Shown here: piece after piece, positions 44,961 to 57,801 of the stretch
How positions within the stretch are numbered: position 1 is the first letter of the stretch
Layout: the number at the start of each line of letters is the position of its first letter
From: Aquilaria yunnanensis
Taxonomy: Eukaryota > Streptophyta > Magnoliopsida > Malvales > Thymelaeaceae
DNA: 64,000 nucleotides
Reading direction: 5' to 3'
Assembly: GCA_039654915.1 (NCBI GenBank)
Contig: CM077599.1
Coordinates: forward strand, 11,906,501 to 11,970,500
Made by a program: the position numbers and the translations under genes
Notes under the pieces: model-generated
What the model saw: the letters and a program-made list of their open reading frames with translations, nothing else
What the model was told of the DNA's origin: nothing
Database searches by the model: none

Positions 44961-47262
44961 CAGATAAAAGTCTTTGCAAAATTATAAATGAAACAAAATT
45001 GGACTAGTCAATGATGATATCTACAATGATTTTCCTATAGTACCTTATGCTATTATTAGAAATCATCATAATTTGCTATGATTTTCTGATGATCTGCAAT
45101 GATAAAAATCATTTCAAAAGTTTTGGCAAGGATTTTTTTTAGGGAAAATTTGTGAAAATGTTGCTACAAAAATAATTGTAGCAATTACACGTAGTAAAAT
45201 AGTAGGAAAACCTATTACAATCTTGCCACAATTAAATCCCTAATTTTCCTAATCCTTAAAACCCTAAATTCTTAAACCTTAAACTCTAAACCCTAACCAA
45301 AACCCTTTAACCCTAATCGCAACCCAAATTAAATCCTAAAGCCCTAAACTATAACCCTAAACACTACATATTAAACCCTAGCCCTAAACCTTAAAACCCC
45401 AACCTTAAAAGCTAAACTTTAATCCCTAAACCCTTATCTCTAAACTTTAATTACTAAACATTAAACCCTAAACCTTAAATTCTTATCCATAAACCCTAAA
45501 CCTTTCAACCCTAACCCTAAGTACCTTAAACAATAACCTTAACCTTAAACACTAACCCTAACTCCAAACTTTTTGGAGACTTCCAAATTTAGAAACTCCA
45601 AAGTTTTGGGAGACTTCCAAATTTAACCTAACCCTAATCCCTAAACACGAAACCCTAAATCCATCAACTCTAACCCCAAGTACCCTAAACATTAACCTTA
45701 AACCCAAAATCCTAAAACTAACCCTAACCTTAAGCACTAACACTAGACTATAACACTAAACACTAACCCTAAAACTAACCCCAACTCCAAACTTTTTGGA
45801 GACTTCCAAATTTAGAAACTCCAAACTTTTGGGAGACTAACCCTAAACACTAATATAACATTAATCCTAAACACTAACCCTACATTAATCCTAATTAACA
45901 TTAACCCTAAACTAACCAACCTAACCCTAAACCCTAAACTTCCCACTTTAAAGGTTTTTATATTTGGAAAGTATCATCTCTTTTGAGGTTTTCATATTTA
46001 GAATGTTTAATAATCTTGTAAGAATTTGTGAAAATTACAATATTGGTTCTTATGCTGTTTATATTCGTTAAATTCGATTTCTACTATTTTTAAAAATTAA
46101 TTTTAGCCATTGATAATAATTATTGTAACAGATCACCTCAACTTTTCATTAATTTTCAATTTAACCCAAAAATTTTAAAATTTTACGGTCTAACAATAGT
46201 TGAATGTTGTGTGAAAATCATAAGAATAAATAAAAAATTTAGGTGAATCATGGGAAAAAAAATAACTAATTGAGGCTAAATAATAAGAAAAATTAAACCA
46301 AAGGGAAGGAAATTTGGGTAGAAATGAAAATTTTTGGGGAAATTTGGGTAGAACATTTGTGATGATTTTTAATCGTAACGGGTGCGTAGCAAAATCAAAG
46401 GTTTAGACTATGTCATGTGTAAAACAATATCATTTTGTGATGATTCTGCTTTGATTATGTAGAAAATTTGAGGCTAAATCGTGGTTGATGGGAGTAGTAA
46501 TAGATTTTATTGCACAAAAACTCAAAACTTGATTATTCCTGCTGCCCCTTCCGATTTGCAAACTCTTATATATTCTGCTACCCTTTTTGATTCACAAACC
46601 TTCATTTCTTCCATCTCCTCTCATTTTTTCCGTCGTCTCTTCTCTGCTCCATTGCCCGTCCCCTTTCATCTTCTCCGCCATTTGTCCTTTCCTCTGCCAT
46701 GTCATCTTTGCTTTCCTCCATTATGCCACGTTTGTTTCTGTTCTCTACCAAACCACAACAGTGATATTTATATTATTTATGTGAATTAAGGCTTATGTCT
46801 TTTTTTTCCATATTTCTGTATTTAATTAACATATTTATGTAAATTATAAATATTTATGTTAATAATATTTAGTTATTCAGTGATAGTTAATTTACTAGTA
46901 ACAATTAATATAATAAACTAAAATGATTAATTAATTAAAATCAGTAATATTTCATATGATCATGTTTGTTGCATAATTGTTATAGACAAATCATCGCAGA
47001 ATCGTCGTTAAGCTAGAATCACCACAAAATAGTTGTTGGAATTTTATCATCACAGAATCATCGCTAATATTTAATCATTGCAAAATTGTTGCTACTTTTG
47101 TGATGATTAGAGTCCTTGCACAACTGCTATGATTTTTGCTTTGATTCTTATTAGGAACGGGGATTTTTGCTATGATTGCTATTGCTATGGTGATTTTCGT
47201 AGCAAAATTTGCTTTTGCTACAATTCATCTACTATATATTCCAGGGCAAAAGTCTTGCATTC
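44905..47262. mobile_element. Putative DNA transposon with telomere-like interior
   Basis: The left end CATTGCAAGATGGGGGAGTT may pair with the right end, whose reverse complement starts AATGCAAGACTTTTGCC. Subterminal repeats of TTGC(G/A)ATGAT and AGCAAAATTGC type occur at 45000-45220 and 46980-47240. No transposase. A C-rich 102-codon ORF (46481-46789) is not supported. Ends and class are tentative. Confidence 0.35.
45230..45950. repeat. Degenerate plant telomere-like tract
   Basis: About 700 bp of scrambled CCCTAAA, CCTAACC and AACCCTAAAC units with insertions. Two copies of a CCAAACTTTTTGGAGACTTCC segment (about 45565 and 45787), plus a variant near 45605, are embedded. It is far too diverged to be an active chromosome end. 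Confidence 0.85.
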
Positions 47263-47263
47263 T

Positions 47264-49145
47264 TGTTATGACATTTTTAAGTTTTTAGGTTAGGAAAATT
47301 AGTTTAGGGGACATTTTCATTTTTAGGGGGTAATTTGCTTGATTGTTATGACATTTAGGTCATTTTTGTCATTTTAAAGTTAGTTGGTCTTATCACATTT
47401 AGGTTACATTGTTTAGTTTTGATACTAATTTAAAGTCCTGAAGGTTTTGCTGGGTCAATTTAGGCAAAATTAAAAAGTTGAGTGGAAACTAAGGGTTTTT
47501 AAAGGTTTTAGGAAAAATTCAATTTTAGAGAGTTTTGGCTAAATCTGGCGATTTTATGAAATTCTAGAAAAATCTGGTTATTTTTGCAAAATTTTGGGCT
47601 AATCTGACAAATCCTGGAAGTTTCAGGTCAAATTGGAATTTACATAGAATATAGGGCCAGATCAGCAGCTTGAGAGTTTTATTGGACTTAAACTAGTAAT
47701 TTCACCAGATTATATCCTAATTAACTTAAACTTCTTCAAATCTGGTTTAGATGGAGTTTAAACTCTCAAAACCTTATTAATCACGTTTTAAACCTGGTAA
47801 TTTCATCAGAAAATATAAGTCACATTTAGCCAGATCGCGGGGAGCAAATGTGATAAGCTTCTGGTGAAAAAAAGTAGAAACTGCAGCCCAAGTATCTTAT
47901 TTTCTCGCCACCCTTCCCCAGAACCTTAAAGTTTTTCCTCCTTGCGCCGCCACCCTTGTCTCCCTCTCCCAGCCGACGCTTCAGCATACCCGACGCTTCA
48001 CCTTCCCTCTCCACCCGACGACACTTCAGCTTCCCTCTTCTCTGTTACACCGCCGCCGCTTCGTCGCCTCCCCATTCGCTGTCCAACCTCGCGCCGCCGT
48101 CTCCGGAAGCCTCCCGCACCCACTCGTGTTCGCTCCAAGCCCCACCGTCATCGTCCTCCTCCATCCCACCATACTCCCTTCCCAGGAGCCGCTAGAGCCT
48201 GCGCAGTCGAAGCCCAGTCGCCCTGTTTCGCCCAGACGTCGCCGGAGATGAGAGAATTGAGACCAGACCCGGGTCCTCCATCCCGACCCGTTCTCGTCCA
48301 GATCCGATTCGGTCATCAACTTTTCTGGGTAGAACTCCTCTTCAGCCCGCTAACTTTTTTTTTTCATTGATTAAGTCACTAACATGTTTCTCTTTTTGCA
48401 GATAGGCCATTAACAGCTGACTTTTGATATTGATTTTTCTTTGTTTTCTTTATTTATTTATTCATTTGACCCATTAAATTAGCCATTAAATCTACATAAG
48501 AGCATAACATAGGGTGTTTATTTTATTTTATTTTCTTAGGTCTCTTTATTTATCTCTTAATTTTCCTTTAATTTTATGGTTGTGTAATTCTATTTTTTTT
48601 TTTTATCTCATAATGCGCCTAGAAATTAGGAGAAACTTTATAAAGCCAAATTTCTAAAACATAAAAAAATTTTCAATAATCCGTTCTTAGTAATTTGATA
48701 AAATTCCGAGACAGATTATTTGTTCGAATCCGATTTGTATGATAAGACTCACGGCCTAAAATAAGATGGTCTTTTCAAATTCTTCGTGGATTTGGTAAAA
48801 TCCCATGATTTCAAGGACATCTAAGATTCCATATTCGATTGATTTGGTAAAATTCACGGTTTGGAATTAAATCAATTAAAAATTAAACATAATTAAATAA
48901 AATTCATAAAATCACTTTCAATCAAAGATTAGGTCAATAAATAAAGATTTAGGAAAAGATAAAATCGAACCCCTTGGTACCAATTTTCGGGTGCTTTAAT
49001 AAGGTTATTTTAGTGTAACCGACTCACGATCTTAGAATCTCCCAGAGACCATAACAGGTATCCAATTAACATATCCAATTAACAAGTATCCAATCGACTT
49101 AGGTGAAACTGATTGGTGGCGACTCCTAAAAGTCACGTTGCTACA
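47264..49145 (+). mobile_element. Relic Tat-like LTR, left end uncertain
   Basis: The right end GATTGGTGGCGACTCCTAAA then AGTCACGTTGCTACA (to 49145) closely matches the 3' end of the LTR at 21895. Upstream text (GGTACCAATTTTCGGGTGCT, TAACCGACTCACGATC) matches the LTR 3' region too. A C-rich patch at about 47940-48260 corresponds to the GC-rich leader of the other LTRs; its ORFs (47942-48370 and overlaps) are low-complexity and not genes. No primer site follows at 49146, so this is a solo or truncated LTR. The left boundary near 47264 (TGTTATGAC) is a guess. Confidence 0.65.
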
Positions 49146-49786
49146 AATTAGATATTATTTAAAATATGAAGATAAATGGGAAATAATTATTACTTCTAAC
49201 TATATATCTAAAGACAAAAAAACAAAAAAAAAAACAATACAGATTTTTTTTAATAAAAAATGTCTTAATTATACTTATTAGTTCAAATGGTATTTTTGTG
49301 TTCAAACTCTAATAGTTGTGATGGGGCATACTTTAATATTTTTAGATTTATTTTTGTCCCTTTTAGTTTACAATCTTTTTACAATTAAAATCAAATGTAG
49401 TCATTGAGCAGAATTTAAGATAACACTTATACATAACTAAAGCTACATCTTGGAGTGATTATTAAAAAGTTAGATTAAAATTAATTATTTTTATATGTTA
49501 GTTGTTCACTTTAACAAGCTTAAATAATGTTTCTAAAATATCATTTAAAAATTATTTTTGTTTATTTTTATATTAGGTAGGGTATTAGAGGAAAAGTCAA
49601 ACAAAATAAATTGCTTTCTTAGAAAATTTATTTGAGTATTATTAAATAAATATAGTATTAACTTTGAAATATCTTTTATTTCAATAAAAAATAGGTAAAA
49701 GTTATAATAAAGTATTATTTTTAATGTGAAAAAATATAGCATAAAGTTAGAAACAACAAAAGAAAAAAATATATTATAAGTTGATA
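49146..49786. other. AT-rich intergenic, nothing recognised
   Basis: No coding or repeat structure recognised. Confidence 0.5.
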
Positions 49787-50646
49787 CTAGGGGTGCAAGT
49801 GGCAACCTGAAACCCAAATCCAAGCTCAAACTCAACTCTAACTTTCAAGTTCCGGTCAGGTTGCAATGTAGGAAAATGCAAATTCGGCCAACTTGATTTG
49901 GCCCATTTCCAAGATCTCTAAAAATGGGTTGGATTGAGTTAACCTGAAACAACCTAATTTTTATATGTTTTAGAACCATTTTTTATACCCAGCCTATTCA
50001 AGTAACATATTCCAACCCAATTCTCCTACACTTACCTGCATATTGGCCCATTCAAGTAGCGTAGTTTTAACCATAAAATGCAGTACAATTTCTTTCTCTT
50101 TTCTTGTGGTTGTTTGTCCCTTAGGTCTACCTCTCTCTTTTGGTTGCCTATCTTTTTTCTCCCTTAACCACACCCACACATACCTGCTATTAGTGCTATT
50201 TTGAGTCTTCCATCAAAGCCTCACTGGTAGATGTAATCTTGAACCAAGGATTAGAAAATGATAGGGAAATGGCAGTGTAGATGATGCCAAAAGAGAGGGA
50301 GACTAAGTTGAGAGAAGTGGTGGGGTGCATAGAAGGATGGCGTAGAGGGTAAATGCATTGAAGACTAGGCCAGCACGACAAACAAGCTTGAAGATATAGT
50401 GTTCCTTGAATATGGGGCGCAATGAGGAAGTGGTGTTGAAGGAGGAGACTATCGAGCAAGGAAGCATGAGCAGAGGAGAAGAAAGGTACAAACCCAAATG
50501 TAACCCAAAATTTTTTTGTTAGAGTCGGTTCAACTTGTCTGTATAATTAGGGTTTGTTCATGTTAGAAATTTTCAAGTTAATGCCAAGTTGTAAAAATTA
50601 ATTTCCAACCTGAACTTGGGCCATTAACTCAAACTTTCACCCCTAG
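49787..50646. mobile_element. hAT-like non-autonomous element, about 860 bp
   Basis: The ends CTAGGGGTGCAAGT and (reverse complement of the right end) CTAGGGGTGAAAGT form a short hAT-style inverted repeat, and further in GCAACCTGAAAC is mirrored by CAAGTTCAGGTTG. Flanks GTTGATA and GTTAAGATA could be an altered target duplication. Internal minus-strand ORFs show no transposase. Confidence 0.5.
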
Positions 50647-53575
50647 TTAAGATATTCGTATTATCAAAATAAATTCAATAAATTATAGAAAATTTCTTAA
50701 AAAATAACCTAGGACAATTTGTGAAATATGGCTAGACAAATTTTTAAGTAAATTACAATGTTCGAAAGAATTTGCACCAATATGCTGCCAACAACTTTGA
50801 AATCTTTTTTTTTCTTTGCTTTTCATATATTATTGATATCAATTTTTGGAAATATTAAAGTGAACTACTCAATATTAATATTATAGCAAATTCATAATTT
50901 CTAATAAGTTTTTTATATTAATTGAAAGTTGAAATTATCAATTGTTCTCTATTTAAATATAACTTTTTCCTATTGGTGTTCCAAAATGTGGGGAAGTAGA
51001 TTTTCAAACCTTGGGAGTAAGAATGTAATTAGAATCAAATCTTGTAGATGAAAATGTAGTTCACCATTAAATGCCGCATAATGTTATAGTACTCTATTAC
51101 ATTATTATAAAGGGATAGTGTTGGTTATAATTGGAATTAAGAATCTAGTTGGTGACATAATTAGATAAGACTCCAAATTTCTATCGGTTAATAAAATATT
51201 TAACCCTACTTTTAAGCTTCAAATTTTTAGTTTTTTAAAATTTATCTTAAAATTATTTTAAAATATTAACAAATAATCCTATATTTATCAAAAGACAATT
51301 GCTAAATAGGAATATAATCTATAAAAATAAAAACTTGATAATTTAAATCAGAAAATACCAAAAGTTGGAAAATCAAAATTTTGAAAATGAAATTGGGAGA
51401 GAAAACTTACACTTGTATAGGATTTTGTGAGTGTCATAATATTAGACAGGCTGAAAATGTAAAAAGAAAGAAATTAATTTTCAAAATATAGTATCTATAG
51501 TGTAAGTAATAAATGAATAAATAAATTTATTGTATGGAAGTAAAAAAGAAATGGAAGTTGCAAATTATGTTGTTGTAATTTTTATTTCATTTAATGTCTA
51601 TTCTAATTACCCATAAAAGTCAATGTTGCTAATAATAGTGTAAACTCTAACAATTTTAATTTTATGTTTAAACAAAAAGTAAGAGCTAAACAATAAGATT
51701 TTAAACTAAAAGTCAAATATGGTCAAAATTGATAAAATTGAGAGTTCTTTTCAACATTTTTATATAGATATATATGGTCAAATGTTTGGCTTTTTGAAAA
51801 AAATCAACTTTTTATTAATTAAAAAAAAACACCCATAAGCTACATTTTTTAGTGTATGTAGTAGCAACATGTATTGTTACATTAAACTTAGAGAAATTGG
51901 ATTGAAGTTCAAATGCAGTCAAAATTGATAAGAACATTCAATGGATATTCTTATAATTACATTATAAGAATACAGATAATTTTGCTATATATGAGAGTAA
52001 ATATTACATGGCACTCAAAATTAGGCTCTAATAAGTTTTAAAAATAAAAAATTTATTATTATTATTATTACAGTAATAACCACAACAATAATGATAGTGA
52101 TAGGTCAAAAGGGAAGGGATTATTGAACCCTAAAGTACATGAATGTAGTTTTAAGAGACCATTTATCTTTGCATCTTTTTCTCCTTATACATTAAAAAAA
52201 GTACTATGTACAAATAATTAGACAAACATGAAAAGAATAAAGAGAGAAAAATACCTCTTTTTACTAAGCTTTCTCTTAAAATGGAATGGTATAATATTAC
52301 TACTAAGGTTGAACCTTTAATTAAAATTAGTATATTTCTAAATTATCTTTTAATAATTAATGGACAAACTAAAGAAAAGAACCGAAATAAATTAATTAAA
52401 TGTAAGAAAAAAACAACAAAGCTTCAAATAGTTCTAAGTAGAACCTTTTCCATATTATTTGCAATTGGCTAACATCTTTTTACCCCTTAAAATAAACTTT
52501 ATTAAAACTAAACCCTGAGTGGTATGTAAGATCAAAACTATCTTTTTTTCCTTTCATTTCTTGTGGCTGTTATTTGTTTTCCTTCTCTTCTAGTTTTTTG
52601 ATGAAAGAGAAATACTTATTAAATGTTAAATTAATACACATTACTTCATGAGAATAATAAATCTAAAATACATAATGGCCAAAAGAATCAGTTATAAATC
52701 ATATAGAATAGAAGAAAACATAAATAAAATGCAACAAACAAACAAAATTGTGAACACTAAATAACATAAAAAATATATAAAAAGAGAAAAGACGGTGAAT
52801 CTGAATTTTAGAAGAAAAAGGGGAAGCATTAACTTACCTTTGGTTTAGGACTTTTGGGTTTGAGATGTGCTAGAATATATGTTTATATATATATATATAT
52901 ATAACTAAGTTTTAAAGGAAAGATATTTATTTTCCAAAACATGTTGAGCTAATAAGGTAACCAAATCAGCATATTTATTATTATAGAAGGAAGTTTGATT
53001 TATTTGTACATATATATAGCTTAGAAACTAAGAATTTCAACTTTGAGATTAATTTGGAAGGTGCCAATTTCATGCGTGCATTGATTTTAGGTTAAACTTA
53101 AATTGGAGCTTAAACACTAAAATTTTTGGATTAATAGTCAAATATGGTCAAAATTGATAAAAACATTTAAAGGATATTTTTTGGATTATATTGTGAATAT
53201 GAGAGTAATTTTTCAATTTATGAAAGCAAATATTACATGGCACTTAATTGGGGTATAATAATTTGGAAAATTACAAAAATTTTCTTTTCTTCCCCTTTGT
53301 GATAATATAATAAATATAATATATTTTTTTATTTACACTTTACTTTTTAGTAAGTAAATTATTTATATCTTTTAGTGAAATTAAAATAATATAATATTCG
53401 ACCTAAAACTAATTAGTGTTGAAATTTTAAATAATTTTCATAACTTTTGAAGTTTCATAAAAAAGTAATACGGAAAAAGGAAAAAATATTTAACGTACAA
53501 TAAGTGGAACACAAAGCTAAGATCGATTCGTGTTCGACTCTTCGCGCTACAATTGTCTGTTTTGAAATGTTAAGA
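50647..53575. other. AT-rich intergenic with dispersed direct repeats
   Basis: A segment of about 110 bp near 51905-52025 recurs near 53130-53255 (landmarks GTCAAAATTGATAA, ATGAGAGTAA, AAATATTACATGGCACT), and AGTCAAATATGGTCAAAATT occurs at 51711 and 53131. A (TA)n tract is at 52882-52902. A 63-codon ORF at 52281-52472 is unsupported. Confidence 0.55.
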
Positions 53576-53576
53576 T

Positions 53577-54078
53577 GTGCATTTCAATCATCTTTAATTC
53601 CAATTGCAAATCAGTCCCAAATCTTCATTTTGTTGCAAATTGGTTCTAAACCTTTATAATTCACTATGTATTGGTTCATAACCCTAGGTAGAAACAAAAA
53701 TTTGATTTGTTGAAAAAAAAACTAATAGTTTAAAAATTGTCCGTTAACTATGAGAAAATTATGACATAATTTAAATTTATTGAAAGACAACCATTAAACT
53801 ATTTAATTCATTAACTTTTATGAATTATCTGACATTAATTTTTGAATTTTTAATTAGTAATTGTTTTTCTATAAATTTGAATTGTGTCAAGATTTTCTAA
53901 TAGTTAATGAATAATTTAAATTATTAGTTTATCTTCTCTATAAATCGAGTTTCTATACCTGTTTAGAGTTGAGGTCCAATATAAAGTGAAGAATAAAGAT
54001 TTGGGACCAATTTGTAACAAAATGAAGGTTGGGGACAATATGCAACGAGAATTAAAGATTTGGGACTAATAGTGCTTT
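53577..54078. mobile_element. MITE-like element with about 100-bp inverted repeats
   Basis: 53580-53695 and 53955-54078 are imperfect inverted repeats (for example TCCCAAATCTTCATTTTGTT against the reverse complement TCCCCAACCTTCATTTTGTT, then GCAAATTGGTTCTAAACC against ACAAATTGGTCCCAAATC). No clear target duplication found; probably Mutator-like. Confidence 0.5.
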
Positions 54079-54780
54079 TTTGCTATAAATTTACTTATAG
54101 GCAGCTTTTCTTTCTTTTTTTGGCTACTCGGAAATTTCTAATCTATATGATTTAGGGGTTTTAAAGGTTAGGAAAGGAAGATGGTATGTGTCGAACCGAG
54201 CCATATAAGGGAGCCAGATCGAGCAGTGCTTCTGGCATTGTGATTGGGTTCTAAGACAACAGTATCCTTTTTGGTGCAAAGTAGATAGTATTTTGAGTTT
54301 ACCGTTGCTTTTGTAGGCCGATGAGTCTAAACTAAAGAGTTATGATGTGGAGATAGTCGGGCAAAAATTAGAAAATATCAATGCAAAGGCCAAAATCAAA
54401 ACTTTGAGAGGGAACCCAGTTTTATATCATCTATTGCTAGTTGTCTTTTTCAGCAGGTGGCATTTTAATTTTATTTATTTTTCTGTTGTCATCTCTTATT
54501 TCCTGGTCTTTAAACAAAAAGTTTCAATGTCAAGCGAAAACGCTAAATTTTGTTGTATAACATTTCCGATTATTTGTGCGCATAAGAGTGTATTTGATGC
54601 TGATAATTTTTTTGCAATCAAGTCTATGCTTTTTTCCTTTCTGAAGTACACGATATGAGCTTTTCATTTTTTCTGTTGTGGTTTTCTGTTTTAGTGAGTA
54701 AGATAAAGCATTTTCTATACCAAAAAGACATTTTTCCTGATTTATGTTGATATGTCCTTCCTCACTTCTCTCTTCTTCCT
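54079..54780. other. Intergenic, nothing recognised
   Basis: A 103-codon ATG ORF at 54347-54658 has hydrophobic stretches but no recognisable family; not supported as a gene. Confidence 0.4.
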
Positions 54781-55225
54781 CTCTTCCAATTTTTTATTCC
54801 AAAAATTGGACATTCCAACGGCAAGCTGTCGTAGAATCGCCGGTCACTTTTCCGGTGGCCTACTGTTAGAAGACATTTGACAACGTTTTTCTATGACTTG
54901 CCATGGGAAGACCTCTGGCACCATTTCTGATATCTTACCATCAGACTACCTCTGGCATTTTTTCGGGTGGCTCACTGTCACGAGACCTTCAGCACCATTT
55001 TTGGTGGCTCACCGTTGGAAGACCTTTAGCACCATTTTTGGAAGCTGGCCTTCAAAAGGCTGCCATTCCAGGAGGCTTGACTAGACTTTTTCTCGACGGT
55101 CGTACGTGTTCCCAATGGCGCCATCGGAACTAAATGTCAGAATTTTTTGCATATATTCGGCAAACTTTTTCTGACGGTCTACCACCGGTAATGACTACCA
55201 GAAAAAGGCTCTTTTCTTGTAGTGA
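54781..55225. mobile_element. CACTA right terminus with subterminal repeats
   Basis: Ends with GGCTCTTTTCTTGTAGTG at 55208-55225, the reverse complement of the classic plant CACTA terminus CACTACAAGAAAAGAGCC. The preceding 400 bp consists of repeats of TTTTTGGTGGCTCACCGTTG and GAAGACCTTTAGCACCATTT. Its left end was not found in the window. The small ORFs at 54893-55133 are by-products of these repeats. Confidence 0.7.
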
Positions 55226-56836
55226 ACGGGCTAGGACTTACAGTTGCTAAATTATCTTCTATTTTACATATTTGAGAAGGATCCAAAAAAAATAAAATAG
55301 TAAGTTTGAGAATTTGTTAATTATGAGTGAGATCGTGCATTCTCTTTTCTTCTCGCTTTCTTTTTGTTTGGTGCGCCTCTTGATTGTTTCTAGGCGTTCA
55401 GTTTCTAAAACTCAATTCACAGTGCTTTTCGTTTCAGGGTGTTTGTTTCGTTCAACTGACATATTGAGTTGAGATCAAATACAATATGCCTAAGTAATTT
55501 CTTTATCCATAAACTTGTAGTTGGTAGAGAGGAGGTCAAAGTTTTTGATTCTTCAATTTCTTACACATATTTTAAGGTGACACTCTAGTAGACCATTTTA
55601 GAATCAGATGCTCAAGTTTATTTTCCTTAAACTTAAAGGTAAATGGTGACTTACAGAGTTCAACTCTAAGAATCTACATATTTGTTTTCAAATCTACTAC
55701 TTATAGACATGACATGATATCCCATGTGTTTAGTCTGGTTATTCAAGTATGCAATGTTTCAATCAAAGATACGGTGTATCCTAGAAAATGTCAAATTAGC
55801 TCGTGTGCCTAGTTCCTTTTATGAGTTGAATTTGTGGGTTTGTGACTTAAGGTTTAGCTCTATGATTTTCGGGGTATATCACTTGCAAGCCTACCAACCT
55901 GGCTATCTCAAAAGACCAATTTGGTTTCTTTCTTTATCTAAGCATATATTAAATTACTCCTAAGAATAATGATGACTCAGATGCTTTTTCCACTAAACTA
56001 CAAAATGCATCAACTCAACCTTTTTAACTATAGAGCGAAAACCAAACGCTCTCTCTTTTTGTTGTATGATGCATTAATTAACAAATTTAATTTTTTTATT
56101 TATATGAAAAAGAGTAGGAAAGTTAATTTTTTTTTTTGAAATAATGCATTTTAGATTAAGAAAAGAATACATTTTTTCTTTGATTCACTAACTCGGTCAT
56201 ACAACAACATGTGAACTTATTCCAGTCCAAACTTAAATGGCACAGAGGGAAACATCCTTGTCTCAACTCTTAAGGTCTAGTTCATTTAAGCTACAGGCTA
56301 ATCCATAATTTATGACTTATTTTTATGCAGTGTAAGTATTTGCTTAAATTGTAAAATTATTAGTTCTTTTATATATTAAGAAGAGTGAAAAGTAGTTTTA
56401 ATTATCAAAAGTAAGTATTTTTTATTAATTTTTCTAACCTACATTGCAAAAAATAAAAAATATTTACCTTTTTACAAAAAAATTTGTAGAGAGTGTTTTT
56501 GGGGTTTTTAAAGCTTAGGAGATCAATAATCTTACAATTCAAACAAATAATCACTATACACAAAAACAAGTATATAGCCTAAACAAATTGAAACTAATTT
56601 TTTAATCCTCAATGATCAAAACTTCAGCTCCCTTACACCTGCATCCAAAATAACCAAAAATAGTGGGAGAGGAATCTGAGAGATATTAAAAGGAAATTAA
56701 GTGGACAAGAATGATAGGGAAGTTGGGTATGCAATATGCTAGGCAGGAATTTTGGTGTAGATGAAGTTTGCCCTTAATTGCAATTTAAGTTATGAAATTA
56801 TGTGTTTGTGTAATGTTGGGCCTACATTCAAATTTG
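55226..56836. other. Intergenic, nothing recognised
   Basis: AT-rich; a 79-codon ORF at 55724-55963 has no recognisable domain. Confidence 0.45.
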
Positions 56837-57453
56837 CACTACAATAGAACTAGGTTTTGGCGACCTATAATGTTGACTGATCATGTGGTCAATAAGCCTT
56901 TGGTCACCCAACCAATTAGCAAAACTGTGGCGGGCATTCCAACAATAGGGGGCAAACTGGCTGAGTTTCAGTTGCCAAAGCCGGTCATTAAATGGTCGAT
57001 CACCAGTTAGTATAGTGATCGACCTAATGACCAACTTTATTTAGTTGTCAAAAAGCTTCTATCACCTTCCTCGTAAATATATACTCTTCTTCACTTTTTT
57101 TTTTCTATGTATCTTTTTCACTCTTATTGTTTTCTGTCTTTCTTTGATAATCTCTTTTGTTTGAGAGGCAAGGAAGTGTTTTTTGGAGGTCAATTGTTCG
57201 CAGCTGGAGATACAATAAGTAAGTATTTTTTATGATATTAATAAAATATTTTACAAATAGATGTTAATGTATATGTGTAATAATGTTGCATTACATTTAA
57301 ACCGTAAAGCGCATGTTTATGATTGTTGTTATCATGAGAAATATTAAGGATGTGTGATGATTTCAATGACCTGAAGCCTTCATATGCTTAATATTTTTTA
57401 TGTTCGGTAATTATGGATTGTCCAAGTTAGATAGTTAAAAAATGTGTAAGTCA

Positions 57454-57793
57454 TAGGGGTAAAAAATGAACAAACAGGTAGAGTTTGGCTCGGTTTAAAG
57501 CTCGTTTATGACTCATTTGAAAAGTTATCAAGATAAGTCTGAACAAAATTTAGAACTCGATATACAATTCAAATAAAGCTCGATTTGCTTACTATTCAGC
57601 TTGACTCAGTTTAATTTTAGGTTTTTTTCTTAATTTAAGTGAACAACTCAAGCTCGATTGGATAAAAGCTCGTTTAAAGCTCATTCATATTGTTTTCAAT
57701 CCAAACATGAACAAAATATCAAGCTCGATAAATCATTTAAGCCGAACATGATCAATCCACTAATCGGCTCAGCTCGACTCGTTTTTAGCCCTG
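57454..57793. mobile_element. hAT-like MITE, 340 bp
   Basis: The ends TAGGGGTAAAAA and (reverse complement of the right end) CAGGGCTAAAAACGAG make a short inverted repeat, with a perfect 8-bp target duplication GTAAGTCA at 57446-57453 and 57794-57801, diagnostic of hAT. The interior carries repeated GAGCT(C)/AGCTCG motifs. Confidence 0.85.
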
Positions 57794-57801
57794 GTAAGTC
57801 A

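Noticed and set aside
45230..45950. Possible chromosome end or fusion site
   Set aside because: Repeats are heavily degenerate and flanked on both sides by transposon-like sequence.
47942..48370. 142-codon Pro/Ser/Arg-rich ORF and overlapping ORFs
   Set aside because: Low-complexity C-rich patch in a relic LTR, open in several frames on both strands.
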